NCBI GenBank assembly: GCA_000027065.2
Contig: FN543093.2
Coordinates: forward strand, 438,074-502,073
Direction: 5' to 3'
From: Cronobacter turicensis z3032
GTDB lineage: Bacteria > Pseudomonadota > Gammaproteobacteria > Enterobacterales > Enterobacteriaceae
Length of the DNA: 64,000 nucleotides
Of this stretch, positions 32,496-41,827 are shown in pieces. The notes under the pieces were generated by a model, which worked only from the letters and a program-made list of their open reading frames with translations, searched no databases and was not told the origin of the DNA. Position 1 is the first letter of the stretch, and each line of letters opens with the position of its first letter. Position numbers and translations under genes: made by a program.

Positions 32496-32992
32496 TTCGT
32501 GTAGAAATCCCCATTGATGCGCCGGGCATAGACGCGTTACTTCGCCGTGCGTTCGGTCGCGCCGACGAGGCGGAGCTGGTGCACGCGCTCCGTGAAGACG
32601 GACTGCTGACGCTGGGGCTGGTCGCAACGGATGATGAAGGGCAGGTGGTGGGTTATGTCGCATTCAGCCCCGTTACCGTGGCGGGCGAAGAGCGCCAGTG
32701 GCTGGGGCTTGCGCCGCTGGCGGTCGACGAGGCCTGGCGCGGCCAGGGGATTGGCCGTCAGCTCGTGTATGAAGGGCTCGATTCGCTCAATGAGTTTGGC
32801 TACTCGGCGGTCGTCACGCTGGGCTCGCCGGAGTTTTACAACCGTCTGGGCTTTGAGCCAGCCGCCCGCTATGACCTCCACTGCCGCTGGCCTGGCGCCG
32901 AAGCGGCGTTCCAGGTGCACCGCCTCGCCGATGACGCCCTGAACGGCGTGCATGGCCCCGTGGATTATCACGAGCATTTTAATCGTTTCTGA
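32489..32992 (+). CDS. yhbS: GNAT-family N-acetyltransferase YhbS
   Basis: A 167-residue acetyltransferase with the GNAT acetyl-CoA loop seen as APLAVDEAWRGQGIGRQLV (about 74-92) and the FYNRLGFEPA segment near 114. It matches E. coli YhbS in length. The substrate is unknown. Its start overlaps the ubiT stop by seven bases, implying coupled translation. Confidence 0.93.
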   Translation: MLIRVEIPIDAPGIDALLRRAFGRADEAELVHALREDGLLTLGLVATDDEGQVVGYVAFSPVTVAGEERQWLGLAPLAVDEAWRGQGIGRQLVYEGLDSLNEFGYSAVVTLGSPEFYNRLGFEPAARYDLHCRWPGAEAAFQVHRLADDALNGVHGPVDYHEHFNRF

Positions 32993-32994
32993 TC

Positions 32995-33282
32995 TCAGGG
33001 CGTTTGCGGTGCGGTTGTCATCGCCTCAAACGCCAGCTCTCCCGCGACCAGTTGCTCTTTCTGCCGTTTCGTCAGTTGCTTGATGCGGTATTCGGCGCGC
33101 AGCGCCTCGGAGCGATTGCCCGCGGGCGCGCTGAAGACCAGCGTCAGCTCGCCTTTGCCGCGCAGCGCTTTGGCGCCTTTGCCGCGCTGATGCTGGGCGA
33201 AGCGGCGCGCGACATCGGTGGTGATGCCGGTATAAAGGCGGTTATCGGGGCAGCGGATCAAATAAAGAAACCATTCTTCCAT
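32995..33282 (-). CDS. yhbQ: GIY-YIG nuclease-superfamily protein YhbQ
   Basis: A 95-residue stand-alone GIY-YIG domain: the first motif appears as [17 protein letters not shown] (residues 5-21, LYL...YTG in place of GIY...YIG), followed by the conserved Arg in [10 protein letters not shown]. It matches E. coli YhbQ, which has been reported to act on DNA. It runs towards yhbS, ending two bases from it. Confidence 0.92.
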   Translation of the reverse strand: MEEWFLYLIRCPDNRLYTGITTDVARRFAQHQRGKGAKALRGKGELTLVFSAPAGNRSEALRAEYRIKQLTKRQKEQLVAGELAFEAMTTAPQTP

Positions 33283-33347
33283 AATGCGTATCGGCGGCAG
33301 TCATCACTGGCCGCACCTTACCATGATTATCCCCGACAGGAGAACCA

Positions 33348-33782
33348 ATGGACGCTCTCGACGCCATCAGTAAATGGCTCGCTAAGCAGCATGTCGTCAC
33401 TTACTGCGTCGGCCGCGAAGACGCGCTCTGGTGCGCGAACGCGTTTTATATCTATGACCGCGAGCGGGTGGCGTTTTATCTGTTAAGCGATACCCAAAGC
33501 CGCCACGGCCAAATGGCAGGCAAGCTGGCGTCTGTCGCAGGCACGGTCAACGGGCAGACCAAAACCGTGGCGCTTATCCGCGGCGTGCAGTTCGCAGGAG
33601 AGTTAAGGCTGGTGGAAGAGCCGGAAAGCGAGGCCTTGCGCGAGCGCTACAACCGTCGCTTTCCGGTGGCCAGGGTGATGTCCTCCCCGCTGTGGGAGAT
33701 CCGTCTTGATGAGATCAAATTTACTGACAACACCCTGGGGTTTGGTAAAAAACTCGTCTGGTTACGCCCCGAGCAGGCGTAG
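33348..33782 (+). CDS. yhbP: YhbP, split-barrel flavin-binding-like protein
   Basis: A 144-residue member of the UPF0306/pyridoxamine-oxidase-like split-barrel family, close to E. coli YhbP, for example [14 protein letters not shown] and the C-terminal [24 protein letters not shown]. Function unknown. A GACAGGAG site precedes the ATG. Its last 21 bases overlap the end of yhbO on the other strand. Confidence 0.9.
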   Translation: MDALDAISKWLAKQHVVTYCVGREDALWCANAFYIYDRERVAFYLLSDTQSRHGQMAGKLASVAGTVNGQTKTVALIRGVQFAGELRLVEEPESEALRERYNRRFPVARVMSSPLWEIRLDEIKFTDNTLGFGKKLVWLRPEQA

Positions 33783-34280
33783 CGCCTCACGGTTAAATGC
33801 CGGTAAATCTTCCGGCGTGCGGCTGGTCACCAGTTGATCTTTATCGACGACCACTTCCTCATCGTAGAACTCCGCCCCGGCGTTTTTCACGTCAATCACG
33901 ATAGGCTTGACGGCGGTCAGCTTACGCCCGCGGATCACATCGGCGCTGATTAAGAGCTGCGGCCCGTGGCAGATAGCGAAGACCGGTTTACCGGTATTCA
34001 CAAAGTCGCGGGTAAAGGTGACGAAACGATCGTCGCCGCGCAGGCTGTCGGGTGAATGACCGCCAGGCAACAGCAGGGCGTCGAAATCAGCCGGGCTCAC
34101 CTCATCGATGGCCTTATCAATAGTGACTTTCGCCTCGCCTTGCTTACCAGTGACGGTTTTACCGGCTTCTTTCTCGATGGTGATCACTTCATGTCCGGCC
34201 TTGCGATACTCGGCCGCCGGGGATGTGAATTCCGAATCTTCGAACTCATCAGTGATTAAGACTGCAATCTTCTTGCTCAT
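33762..34280 (-). CDS. yhbO: DJ-1/PfpI-family protein YhbO
   Basis: A 172-residue DJ-1/PfpI protein, full length against E. coli YhbO, a stress-protection protein. The nucleophile Cys104 and neighbouring His105 sit in the AICHGPQLL elbow, with Glu12/Glu14 nearby at the N-terminus. Glyoxalase/deglycase activity has been proposed for this family and is debated. Convergent and overlapping with yhbP; divergent from yraR. Confidence 0.94.
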   Translation of the reverse strand: MSKKIAVLITDEFEDSEFTSPAAEYRKAGHEVITIEKEAGKTVTGKQGEAKVTIDKAIDEVSPADFDALLLPGGHSPDSLRGDDRFVTFTRDFVNTGKPVFAICHGPQLLISADVIRGRKLTAVKPIVIDVKNAGAEFYDEEVVVDKDQLVTSRTPEDLPAFNREALRLLGA

Positions 34281-34424
34281 TACGCCTCCCTTGGTGTCTT
34301 TGCAGAACGGTGATGTGCAGTAATGGCTTTTGCCAGAAATGGTAAATACTTAAACCACACAGACTATTAAGCCTGGTTCAGGGCGCTGACATTGCAAGGC
34401 AGAAGATTCTGCAAAGGAGCGATC

Positions 34425-35075
34425 ATGAGTCGAGTACTGATAACCGGCGCCAGCGGGCTGGTGGGCGGCCATCTGCTACGGATGCTGGTCGACGAACCGC
34501 GTGTGTCATCGATCATCGCGCCAACCCGCCGTCCGTTGCGCGTGCCGATGCATAAAGTGGAAAACCCGTGCGACCCGCAGCTCTCCGATGTGCTGACGCA
34601 GCTTAGCGCGCCGCTGGATATCGTCTTTTGTTGTCTCGGCACCACGCGGCGCGAGGCGGGCAGCAAAGAGGCGTTTATTCTTGCTGACTACACGCTGGTG
34701 GTGGACACGTCGCTCGCCGGGCTGCGGCTTGGCGCAAAGCATATGCTGGTGGTCAGCGCGCTCGGCGCGAACCCGAATTCGCCGTTTTTCTACAACCGCG
34801 TAAAAGGGGAGATGGAAACAGCGCTGAAGGCGCAGGGCTGGCAGCGGCTGACACTGGCGCGTCCGTCGCTGCTTACTGGCGATCGCGAAAAGCGCCGCGC
34901 CGGGGAATCTTTCATGGCCCCGCTGTTTCGTCTGCTGCCGGGGAAATGGAAAGCCATTGAGGCGCAAACCGTGGCGCAGGCCATGGTGAATGCGGCGTTG
35001 TCGCCCGCAAAAGAAGACGTTGCGGTGCTTGATTCGGCGCAATTGCGTGAAATAGCGGCACAAACGGCGCGCTGA
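34425..35075 (+). CDS. yraR: NAD(P)-binding atypical SDR protein YraR
   Basis: A 216-residue Rossmann-fold protein starting [18 protein letters not shown], with the GxxGxxG dinucleotide-binding motif at about 8-14 and the YNRVKGEME region. It matches E. coli YraR, an uncharacterised member of the atypical short-chain dehydrogenase group. I chose the ATG at 34425, after AAGGAG; an in-frame ATG at 34392 is unconserved. yraQ starts 76 bases downstream. Confidence 0.92.
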   Translation: MSRVLITGASGLVGGHLLRMLVDEPRVSSIIAPTRRPLRVPMHKVENPCDPQLSDVLTQLSAPLDIVFCCLGTTRREAGSKEAFILADYTLVVDTSLAGLRLGAKHMLVVSALGANPNSPFFYNRVKGEMETALKAQGWQRLTLARPSLLTGDREKRRAGESFMAPLFRLLPGKWKAIEAQTVAQAMVNAALSPAKEDVAVLDSAQLREIAAQTAR

Positions 35076-35151
35076 ACAGCGTTTCAAAACGCGTCCGGCG
35101 GGCGTACTATTGACCGGCAAAAATTTACCCCCTGTTTTCCAGAGGAATGTT

Positions 35152-36195
35152 ATGGCTGGTCAGTCTTCATCTCTGGCGCCGAAATCCCCCGCATGGTGGA
35201 AGCCCGCGCTTTTTTTTCTCGTCCTGTTTATTGGTCTGTGGTACGTCAAATGGCAGCCTTATTACGGCAAAGCCTTTACCGCGGCGCAAACCCACAGCAT
35301 TGGTCATTCCATTCTCGCTAACGCGCAGGATAACCCGTTGCGCGCGGCGCTTGATTACGCCGCTATCTATTTTCTCGCCGTCTGGAAAGCCGCCGTGCTC
35401 GGCGTGCTGCTGGGCTCGCTGATTCAGGTGTTGATCCCGCGCGACTGGCTGGTGCGCACGCTCGGTCAGCCGCGTTTTCGCGGCACGCTGCTCGGTACGC
35501 TGTTTTCACTGCCGGGCATGATGTGCACCTGCTGCGCCGCGCCGGTTGCCGCCGGCATGCGCCGTCAGTCGGTGTCGATGGGCGGCGCGCTGGCGTTCTG
35601 GCTCGGCAACCCGCTGCTGAACCCGGCGACGCTGGTGTTTATGGGCTTTGTGCTGGGCTGGGAATTTACGCTTATCCGCGTGGCGGTGGGCCTGGTGATG
35701 GTTATCGGCATCGCGTCGCTGGTGCAGCGGTTTGTGGCCGACACGCCAGCGCCTGCGCTGCCTGAGGCGGCGCTGCCCGCAGAGGCCCCGCAGGGCAGTT
35801 TTATGGCGCGCTGGTTTCAGGCGCTCTGGACGCTGTTCTGGAATACGATCCCGGTCTATCTGCTGGCGGTGCTGGCGCTGGGCGCCGCGCGCGTCTGGCT
35901 GTTCCCGCACGCCGACGGCGCTGTGGGCAATACGCTGTTCTGGGTGCTGGCGATGGCGATTGCCGGTTGCCTGTTTGTTATCCCGACCGCGGCGGAAATT
36001 CCGATTGTGCAGACCATGATGGTAGCGGGTATGGGCGTCGCGCCGGGGCTGGCGCTGCTGGTGACGCTGCCTGCGGTAAGTCTGCCTTCGCTTATCATGC
36101 TGCGTAAGGCCTTTCCGGCGAAAGCGCTATGGCTGACCGGCGGGATGGTGATGCTGGCGGGCGCGGTGACAGGCGCGCTGGCGCTGGTTTTTTGA
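35152..36195 (+). CDS. yraQ: YraQ/UPF0718-family permease
   Basis: A 347-residue inner-membrane protein with about eight to ten membrane segments and the family motif LPGMMCTCCAAPVAAGMRR (about 122-141), whose clustered cysteines suggest metal or redox-active ligands. It matches E. coli YraQ along its length. The substrate is unknown. I chose the ATG at 35152, preceded by AGAGGAATGTT, rather than the 14-codon longer frame. BIME-type repeats follow. Confidence 0.9.
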   Translation: MAGQSSSLAPKSPAWWKPALFFLVLFIGLWYVKWQPYYGKAFTAAQTHSIGHSILANAQDNPLRAALDYAAIYFLAVWKAAVLGVLLGSLIQVLIPRDWLVRTLGQPRFRGTLLGTLFSLPGMMCTCCAAPVAAGMRRQSVSMGGALAFWLGNPLLNPATLVFMGFVLGWEFTLIRVAVGLVMVIGIASLVQRFVADTPAPALPEAALPAEAPQGSFMARWFQALWTLFWNTIPVYLLAVLALGAARVWLFPHADGAVGNTLFWVLAMAIAGCLFVIPTAAEIPIVQTMMVAGMGVAPGLALLVTLPAVSLPSLIMLRKAFPAKALWLTGGMVMLAGAVTGALALVF

Positions 36196-36205
36196 TATAG
36201 AAAAA

Positions 36206-36289
36206 GGTGGGTGCGGCTGCGCTTACCCACCCTACAAAAGCAAAAAGCATCCCCTTTACCGTAGGGTGGTTAAGCGAAGCGCACCCGCC
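36206..36289. repeat. Pair of inverted REP-like elements (BIME) after yraQ
   Basis: Two similar units in opposite orientation: 36206-36235 (GGTGGGTGCGG...CCCACCCTAC) and 36261-36289 (GTAGGGTGGTTAAGCG...). Each folds into a hairpin with a GCGAAGCGC-type core, like enterobacterial REPs. They lie between the convergent yraQ and dolP genes. Confidence 0.8.
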
Positions 36290-36319
36290 ATCGTCATAAG
36301 TGTAAGGATGTCGCAGAAA

Positions 36320-36355
36320 CCCTCTCCCCGGCGGGAAGAGGGTTGGGTTGAGGGG
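36320..36355. repeat. CCCTCTCCCC-type palindromic repeat beside dolP
   Basis: CCCTCTCCCC pairs imperfectly with GGGAAGAGGG, followed by GGGTTGAGGGG. This AGAGGGTTGGGTTGAGGGG type of short palindrome is common between genes in Enterobacter-like genomes. It starts directly after the dolP stop codon and may end that transcript. Confidence 0.6.
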
Positions 36356-36356
36356 A

Positions 36357-36932
36357 CTACTTAATGTAGGTAAACGCGGTGGTGACGTGTTTCACGCCGC
36401 TCACCCGGCTTGCGGTATCCGCTGCCGCGCGGCCTTCGCGGTCGGTCACCAGACCCAGCAGGAACACTTCGCCGTTCTCGGTCGTTACCTTAACGTTAGA
36501 CGATTTCACCTGATCGCTGCCAAGCAGTTGAGAGCGCACTTTAGTGGTGATCCAGGTGTCCGACGATGCGGTGCCCAGCCCAATCGGCTGGCCGTTGCGG
36601 ATCTCGTTAAACACTTCTGTCGTGCCGTCCACGCCCATCGCTATCTGTTTCGCGCGGGACGCCAGCTCCGGATTCGGCGACTGACCGGTCAGCAACACTT
36701 TGCCCTGATAGGCCGTCACGTTAATACGCGCTTCTTTCTTCAGCTGTTCATCTTTGCCAAGCGCGGTATTCACGCGCAGCTCCAGCGTCCCATCATCAAC
36801 CTGAGTACCCACACTGCGCGGATCGGTGGCGGCTTTGGTGCCGACAGCCGCGGTTCCGACGACGGCGGCCGCGACGCAGCCCTGTAGCACTAGCGCGGTC
36901 ATCACCACCGCAAGGGGTTTAATGGCCTTCAT
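36357..36932 (-). CDS. dolP: Outer-membrane lipoprotein DolP (YraP), two BON domains
   Basis: A 191-residue lipoprotein with lipobox LQGC (Cys19) and two BON phospholipid-binding domains (about 45-115 and 120-191). In E. coli it sits at the division site and outer membrane, supports envelope integrity and is part of the sigma-E response. I chose the ATG at 36932, five bases from GGAG. A GTG two codons earlier overlaps that ribosome site. It follows diaA by nine bases. Confidence 0.95.
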   Translation of the reverse strand: MKAIKPLAVVMTALVLQGCVAAAVVGTAAVGTKAATDPRSVGTQVDDGTLELRVNTALGKDEQLKKEARINVTAYQGKVLLTGQSPNPELASRAKQIAMGVDGTTEVFNEIRNGQPIGLGTASSDTWITTKVRSQLLGSDQVKSSNVKVTTENGEVFLLGLVTDREGRAAADTASRVSGVKHVTTAFTYIK

Positions 36933-36941
36933 GAGCACTCC

Positions 36942-37532
36942 TTAATCATCCTGGTGTGGAAACAATGTGTTATCGATAAGATCGCACAGGCAGTTGACTG
37001 TCAGCATATGCATCTCGTGAATGCGCGCGCTGCGATGGGAAGGAATACGGATCTCCACATCCTGCGGGCCGAGCAGACCTGCCAGCTCGCCGCCGTCGTA
37101 GCCAGTCAACGCCACGATAGTCATATCGCGGGTGACGGCCGCTTCAACGGCTTTCACGATATCGCGGCTGTTACCACGGGTGGAGATCGCCAGCAGCACA
37201 TCTCCGGCGTGGCCCAGCGCGCGCACCTGTTTGGCATACACTTCGTCATGCAGCCTGTCGTTGGTTATCGCGGTTAAGACCACATTATCGGTATTTAGTG
37301 CAATGGCAGGTAAACCAGGCCGTTCGGTTTCATAACGATTGATCATGCTGGCCGCGAAATGCTGGGCGTTGGCGCCGGACGTGCCGTTACCGCAGCAGAG
37401 GATTTTGTTGCCGTTAAGGAGAGACTGAACCAGGGTCATGGCCGCACGTGAAATCGCATCCGGGAGTGCTTCCGCCGCCGCAATCTGGGTTTGAATGCTT
37501 TCCGTAAAGCAGACTTTGATTCTTTCTAGCAC
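36942..37532 (-). CDS. diaA: DnaA initiator-associating protein DiaA
   Basis: A 196-residue SIS-domain protein, full length against E. coli. It forms tetramers that bind DnaA and promote its assembly at oriC. The phosphosugar-isomerase-like fold is visible through [16 protein letters not shown] and [18 protein letters not shown]. It lies in the lpoA-yraN-diaA-dolP run, 26 bases after yraN. Confidence 0.96.
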   Translation of the reverse strand: MLERIKVCFTESIQTQIAAAEALPDAISRAAMTLVQSLLNGNKILCCGNGTSGANAQHFAASMINRYETERPGLPAIALNTDNVVLTAITNDRLHDEVYAKQVRALGHAGDVLLAISTRGNSRDIVKAVEAAVTRDMTIVALTGYDGGELAGLLGPQDVEIRIPSHRSARIHEMHMLTVNCLCDLIDNTLFPHQDD

Positions 37533-37558
37533 GATAATCCTTTGAGCGTTACGTCAGT

Positions 37559-37954
37559 TCAGGCGTGGAGCGAAAAGGCGTTCGCAATCCACTCGATTTC
37601 ATTGCCGGTGAAGGCTAACACATCGAACCGGCAATCCACAGTATCAAAGCTCCCATTGTGGCGCGCGAGCCACAACCGGGCGGCATGTAACAATTTTTGC
37701 TGTTTGCTGCGGGTGACGCTGGCGGCCGCGCCGCCATACAGACTGGCGCGGCGGTAGCGTACCTCGACGAATACCGTCACGCCACGATCGTCCATAATGA
37801 GATCGATTTCGCCGCCACGTTCATGCACGTTGGCGGCGATAAAGCGTAATCCTTTACGCTCAAGAAAGGCGCGCGCCCGGGCTTCCCAGACGGCGCCGGT
37901 CTCTTTACGACTCAGTTGGCCGGAACCAACTGTCCCTGCTGGTATTTGAGCCAC
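37559..37954 (-). CDS. yraN: UPF0102 protein YraN (endonuclease-like fold)
   Basis: A 131-residue protein with the conserved [22 protein letters not shown] segment (about 47-68), whose E-D-ExR arrangement resembles restriction-endonuclease-like nucleases. Function unproven. It begins 43 bases inside the 3' end of lpoA, an overlap that implies coupling. The start at 37954 matches E. coli YraN (MAxxP...) in length. Confidence 0.92.
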   Translation of the reverse strand: MAQIPAGTVGSGQLSRKETGAVWEARARAFLERKGLRFIAANVHERGGEIDLIMDDRGVTVFVEVRYRRASLYGGAAASVTRSKQQKLLHAARLWLARHNGSFDTVDCRFDVLAFTGNEIEWIANAFSLHA

Positions 37955-39960
37955 GTTAACTTCCTGTTAATGACACAGTCCTGTGTCGCGCTAAGCGCGC
38001 CGGTGTTGCCGCTAAGCTGGAAGCCGGGCACCTGACGCATCTGAGAGAAATGGTTCGCCAGCGACCAGGCATCCACGCCCATCGCATACAGACGCGCCAG
38101 CGAGTAGTCGTTATTCACCGCTGAAAGCGCCTGCTGCTGCAGCGCCGGGTTGCTGCCGGTGAGCATCGGGATATCGCTAAACTCCAGACCTTCCATTTCG
38201 AGGCGGAAATCCGGGCCCGAGCCGCCCTGAGCGCTGCGCGAGCTGGCATACAGCGCCGCTCCGCTGTGGCTGCCCGCGCGCATGGCGATCATCGGCTTAA
38301 TCAGAGCAATCTCAGACGGCGTGGCGACGATATAGACGGCATCCACGTTGCCGCTGCTGCCCGCGGTGATTTGCGCGTCGGTCGGCGGCGCCGGAATGGA
38401 GAGACCGCCTATGGTCACAGGCTGCTGTTGCGGCAGGCTGGCGGCGACAGGCGAGCCGGTCAGCGCGATGCCGGTGCCGCCGTTGATATTCATTTTCAGC
38501 TCGTTGACGGAGCCGAATTTCTGTTGCAGCACCGTACCGCCGCCAAGCTGCGCCCAGCGGTCGGCGAAAGCTTTAGTGACGCGATCGCCCAGCGCGCTGT
38601 AAGGCACCAGCAGCAGCGGCGCGCGTTTGCCTTCCTGCCAGATATGGGCGGCGGCATCGGCGGCTTCATCTTCCGGCGACAGCGCGAAATAGCAGACATT
38701 CGGGCGATTCTGCACCGTCTCCGGCTGGTTAAGCGCCAGCACGTTCAGCGGAGTGCCGCTTTTCAGCACGCCGTCCACGCTCTCTTTCAGGAGCGGGCCG
38801 ACGATCAGGCTTGTGCCATCCTGCTGCGCCTGAGCCAGGATCTGCGTGATGGGCTGCGAGCTGGTGTCATACACTTTAATCTCCGCGGCAGGGTTAGCGG
38901 GCGCGGCAGCGACAGGCTGTGACTCAACCGGTTGCTGTGTTGGCTGCGCGCTTTCCTGGGCGTCAGGCTGCGCGGCCAGATCGTCGACCGGGGCGGCGGC
39001 GGGGCTTGCCACGCCGTCGGTCGGCGGTGTCTGGGCGCTATTCGCAGGCTGTGCGGCGCTATCCGCCTGCGCAGGCGACTGAACGGCGACCGGGCTGGTG
39101 CCCGCGTTTTTCGCGGCTTCAAAGCCTTGCTGGATGGCGCGGCCAAATACCGCCGCCTGGCCGTTCAGCGGCAGCAGCAGCGCGATTTTATCGGCAGAGG
39201 CGGGCTTGTAGTTTTGCAGGTTAGCGAGCTGCGTCGGCAGCATTTTCGCCCCCGGATTTTGCGGGTAACGCGTCTGCCAGTCCTTCACGCCCGCCTGGAG
39301 CATTTTCGGATCGTTGCGGTTATCGAACCAGACGCGCTGCAGATCGAGCCAGCCCTGAAGCGTGTTTTCATCGGCGTTGATGACTAGCGCCTTCGCCTGA
39401 TCCGCAGACATCTGCGACAGCGCCTGCCAGGTGGCGTCAATGTTTTTCTGTTTCGACGGACCCTGCAACAGCGGCTCCTGCGCAATCAGCGCACGTAGCA
39501 GTTCCAGCGACGGACGGCCCTGGCTGGCGTCGATTTTCGCCTGCCAGTAGCGGGCTTTCTGCTCGTCGTTCAGATCCGCCGGGCTGATTTTATCCAGCAT
39601 CGCGATGGCACCCTGATAATCCTGCTGCGCCACTTTGATTTGCGCTTCCAGCAGCGACGCTTCGCGACGCTGGGCGTCCGTCAGGTTCTGCGGCAGCTCG
39701 CCGTAGAGCGTGATGGCGCGCTCGCGTTTGCCTTCGCCGAGCAGTGCACGTATGGCGAGTAATTGCCAGTTGGTCTTGCTATCATCACGGCTTTGTTCCA
39801 TCTGGTGCAGATAAAAGCTGGAATCCGCTTTGGCTTCGCCCTGCATATGCGCAGTGCTTTGATCAGGCGTCTGCGTGCCGCAGCCTGCGAAAAACAGGGC
39901 TGCCAGCAGGACAGGCAGACAACGCGCGGCTTTAGAGCCGGAAAATTTAGAAGGTACCAT
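37912..39960 (-). CDS. lpoA: LpoA, outer-membrane activator of PBP1A
   Basis: A 682-residue lipoprotein (lipobox FAGC, Cys27). The N-terminal part (about 30-255) is TPR-like. A Pro/Ala/Gln-rich linker (about 290-365) leads to a C-terminal periplasmic-binding-protein-like domain. In E. coli it reaches through the peptidoglycan to stimulate PBP1A transpeptidation. The linker differs in sequence and length from E. coli, while the flanking domains are conserved. I chose the ATG at 39960 ([14 protein letters not shown]); the 21-codon upstream extension overlaps the rsmI promoter region. Divergent from rsmI. Confidence 0.95.
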   Translation of the reverse strand: MVPSKFSGSKAARCLPVLLAALFFAGCGTQTPDQSTAHMQGEAKADSSFYLHQMEQSRDDSKTNWQLLAIRALLGEGKRERAITLYGELPQNLTDAQRREASLLEAQIKVAQQDYQGAIAMLDKISPADLNDEQKARYWQAKIDASQGRPSLELLRALIAQEPLLQGPSKQKNIDATWQALSQMSADQAKALVINADENTLQGWLDLQRVWFDNRNDPKMLQAGVKDWQTRYPQNPGAKMLPTQLANLQNYKPASADKIALLLPLNGQAAVFGRAIQQGFEAAKNAGTSPVAVQSPAQADSAAQPANSAQTPPTDGVASPAAAPVDDLAAQPDAQESAQPTQQPVESQPVAAAPANPAAEIKVYDTSSQPITQILAQAQQDGTSLIVGPLLKESVDGVLKSGTPLNVLALNQPETVQNRPNVCYFALSPEDEAADAAAHIWQEGKRAPLLLVPYSALGDRVTKAFADRWAQLGGGTVLQQKFGSVNELKMNINGGTGIALTGSPVAASLPQQQPVTIGGLSIPAPPTDAQITAGSSGNVDAVYIVATPSEIALIKPMIAMRAGSHSGAALYASSRSAQGGSGPDFRLEMEGLEFSDIPMLTGSNPALQQQALSAVNNDYSLARLYAMGVDAWSLANHFSQMRQVPGFQLSGNTGALSATQDCVINRKLTWLKYQQGQLVPAN

Positions 39961-40022
39961 ACTGTATCCAGTGGGTTTTTCTGGTGAATGTTCAATTTTA
40001 AATCGGCAATACGGACGAAACA

Positions 40023-40883
40023 ATGAAACAAAACGATTCGGCGCAGAATTCTCAGGGCCAGCTCTATATCGTCCCGACGCCTATCGGCAATCTCGGCGAC
40101 ATCACGCAACGCGCCCTGACAGTATTGCAGTCCGTCGATCTTATCGCCGCTGAGGATACCCGTCATACTGGTCTGTTGCTGCAACATTTTGCTATCAGCG
40201 CCCGGCTTTTTGCGCTGCACGACCATAACGAACAGCAAAAAGCGGAAACCCTGATAGCCAAACTGCGCGAGGGGCAAAATATCGCGCTGGTGTCCGACGC
40301 CGGTACGCCGCTGATTAACGACCCGGGTTACCATCTGGTGCGCGCCTGCCGCGAAGCCGGGCTGCGCGTGGTGCCGCTGCCGGGGCCGTGCGCCGCTATC
40401 GCTGCGCTTTCCGCCGCGGGCTTGCCCTCTGACCGCTTCTGCTATGAAGGCTTTTTACCGGCGAAATCCAAAGGCCGTCGCGACACGCTGAAGGCGCTGG
40501 AGCAGGAGCCGCGCACGCTGATTTTTTATGAGTCCACCCATCGTCTGCTGGAAAGCCTGGAAGATATGGTCGCCGTCTGGGGCGAGTCCCGTTACGTGGT
40601 GCTGGCGCGCGAACTGACCAAAACCTGGGAAACCATTAACGGCGCGCCGGTGGGCGAGCTGCTCGCCTGGGTGAAAGAGGATGAAAACCGCCGCAAGGGC
40701 GAGATGGTGCTCATCGTCGAGGGGCATAAAGCGCAGGAAGACGCGCTGCCGCCTGACGCGCTGCGTACGCTCGCGCTGCTGCAGGCCGAGCTACCGCTCA
40801 AAAAAGCTGCGGCGCTGGCGGCGGAAATCCACGGCGTGAAGAAGAACGCGCTCTACAAGTACGCGCTGGAGCAGCAGGCATAA
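40023..40883 (+). CDS. rsmI: 16S rRNA 2'-O-methyltransferase RsmI (C1402)
   Basis: A SAM-dependent tetrapyrrole-methylase-fold enzyme that methylates the ribose of C1402 in the decoding centre. The 286-residue product equals E. coli RsmI in length and has [18 protein letters not shown] near the N-terminus and the [13 protein letters not shown] loop. Divergent from lpoA across only 62 bases and convergent with gatR. Confidence 0.97.
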   Translation: MKQNDSAQNSQGQLYIVPTPIGNLGDITQRALTVLQSVDLIAAEDTRHTGLLLQHFAISARLFALHDHNEQQKAETLIAKLREGQNIALVSDAGTPLINDPGYHLVRACREAGLRVVPLPGPCAAIAALSAAGLPSDRFCYEGFLPAKSKGRRDTLKALEQEPRTLIFYESTHRLLESLEDMVAVWGESRYVVLARELTKTWETINGAPVGELLAWVKEDENRRKGEMVLIVEGHKAQEDALPPDALRTLALLQAELPLKKAAALAAEIHGVKKNALYKYALEQQA

Positions 40884-40902
40884 ACCTGCTTTGCGCCCGT
40901 TC

Positions 40903-40928
40903 GCCGTCGCGACTGTCAGCGCGACGGC
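40903..40928. repeat. Inverted repeat between rsmI and gatR
   Basis: GCCGTCGC and GCGACGGC flank a ten-base loop in the gap between the convergent rsmI and gatR genes. No T-tract follows on either strand, so termination is only a possibility. Confidence 0.45.
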
Positions 40929-40943
40929 CATAAACGCCCTGAA

Positions 40944-41717
40944 TCACACGATTTTCAGTTCAACGCCCGTTTTCTTAAGCGACGTTTTGTCTTTGTCGCT
41001 GATGCCTTCGTCAGTGATGACACAGTCTATCTCGGCCATCGGCAACACCTGGTTAAATCCGCGACGGTTAAATTTGGTCGCGTCCAGGACGGCGATAACC
41101 TTATGGGCCGCCGCCGCCATCGCGCCGCTGACAGAATAGCCTTCGTTAAAGGTGGTGATGCCGTTAGTGGCGTCAATGCCATCAGCGCCGACAAACATCA
41201 GGTCGGCGCTGATGCCCTGCAGTGAGTGCTCCGCAATCGTGCCATGCATGGAGAGCGTTTTATGCCGCACCGTGCCGCCGCAAACCACCAGCGTAATATC
41301 TTTATTATTCGCGAGCGCGCAGGCAGCGGGCAGGCTGTTAGTGATGACCGTAATATTCGCCATCCTGGCCAGCTCGTGCGCAATGAGCAGGGTCGTGCTG
41401 CCGCTATCGAGAATGAGCGTCATCCCTTCGTTGATCATCGCAGCGGCGGCCTGCGCGATGCGTTTTTTAGGATCGCTCGCCAGCTGGTAGCGTTCTTCCA
41501 GCTTCACCTCCTGATTATCGCTTTCCGCAAGGTTGCTGCCGGGCTTCCCGGCGCCGCCGTGAAAGCGCGTCACCAGACCTTTTTCTTCCAGAAAGCGCAG
41601 GTCGGCGCGGATGGTGACCTCAGAAATGTCAAAAGCGTTCGAAAGATCCAGTACCATCACGCTACCTTGCGTATTAACCAGATCGAGAATTTTGTTCCTT
41701 CGCTCAAAAGAGTTCAT
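40944..41717 (-). CDS. gatR: Galactitol operon repressor GatR (DeoR family)
   Basis: A 257-residue DeoR-type repressor: N-terminal helix-turn-helix (about 6-55, with SEVTIRADLRFLEEKGLVTRFHGG) and a C-terminal sugar-phosphate sensor domain. It is much closer to E. coli GatR (MNSFERRNKI, VVCGGTVRHKT, MFVGADGIDA) than to AgaR. Last gene of the gat operon, 110 bases after gatD. It probably represses gatY and itself; the inducer is presumably a galactitol or tagatose phosphate. Unlike E. coli K-12, where gatR is disrupted by an IS, it is intact. Confidence 0.93.
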   Translation of the reverse strand: MNSFERRNKILDLVNTQGSVMVLDLSNAFDISEVTIRADLRFLEEKGLVTRFHGGAGKPGSNLAESDNQEVKLEERYQLASDPKKRIAQAAAAMINEGMTLILDSGSTTLLIAHELARMANITVITNSLPAACALANNKDITLVVCGGTVRHKTLSMHGTIAEHSLQGISADLMFVGADGIDATNGITTFNEGYSVSGAMAAAAHKVIAVLDATKFNRRGFNQVLPMAEIDCVITDEGISDKDKTSLKKTGVELKIV

Positions 41718-41827
41718 ATCGGTTTGCCTGATAATTGACTCCCGTCAGTGTAAACGAAGCAATGTGAAAGATGAACGCCGTATTTCGAAAGCAAATGTGA
41801 GCCAGCTCAGGTTGCTGGCTCATTGTG

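Noticed and set aside
41226-41738. Plus-strand frame opposite gatR
   Set aside because: Arg/His-rich shadow of gatR with no ribosome site or homologue.
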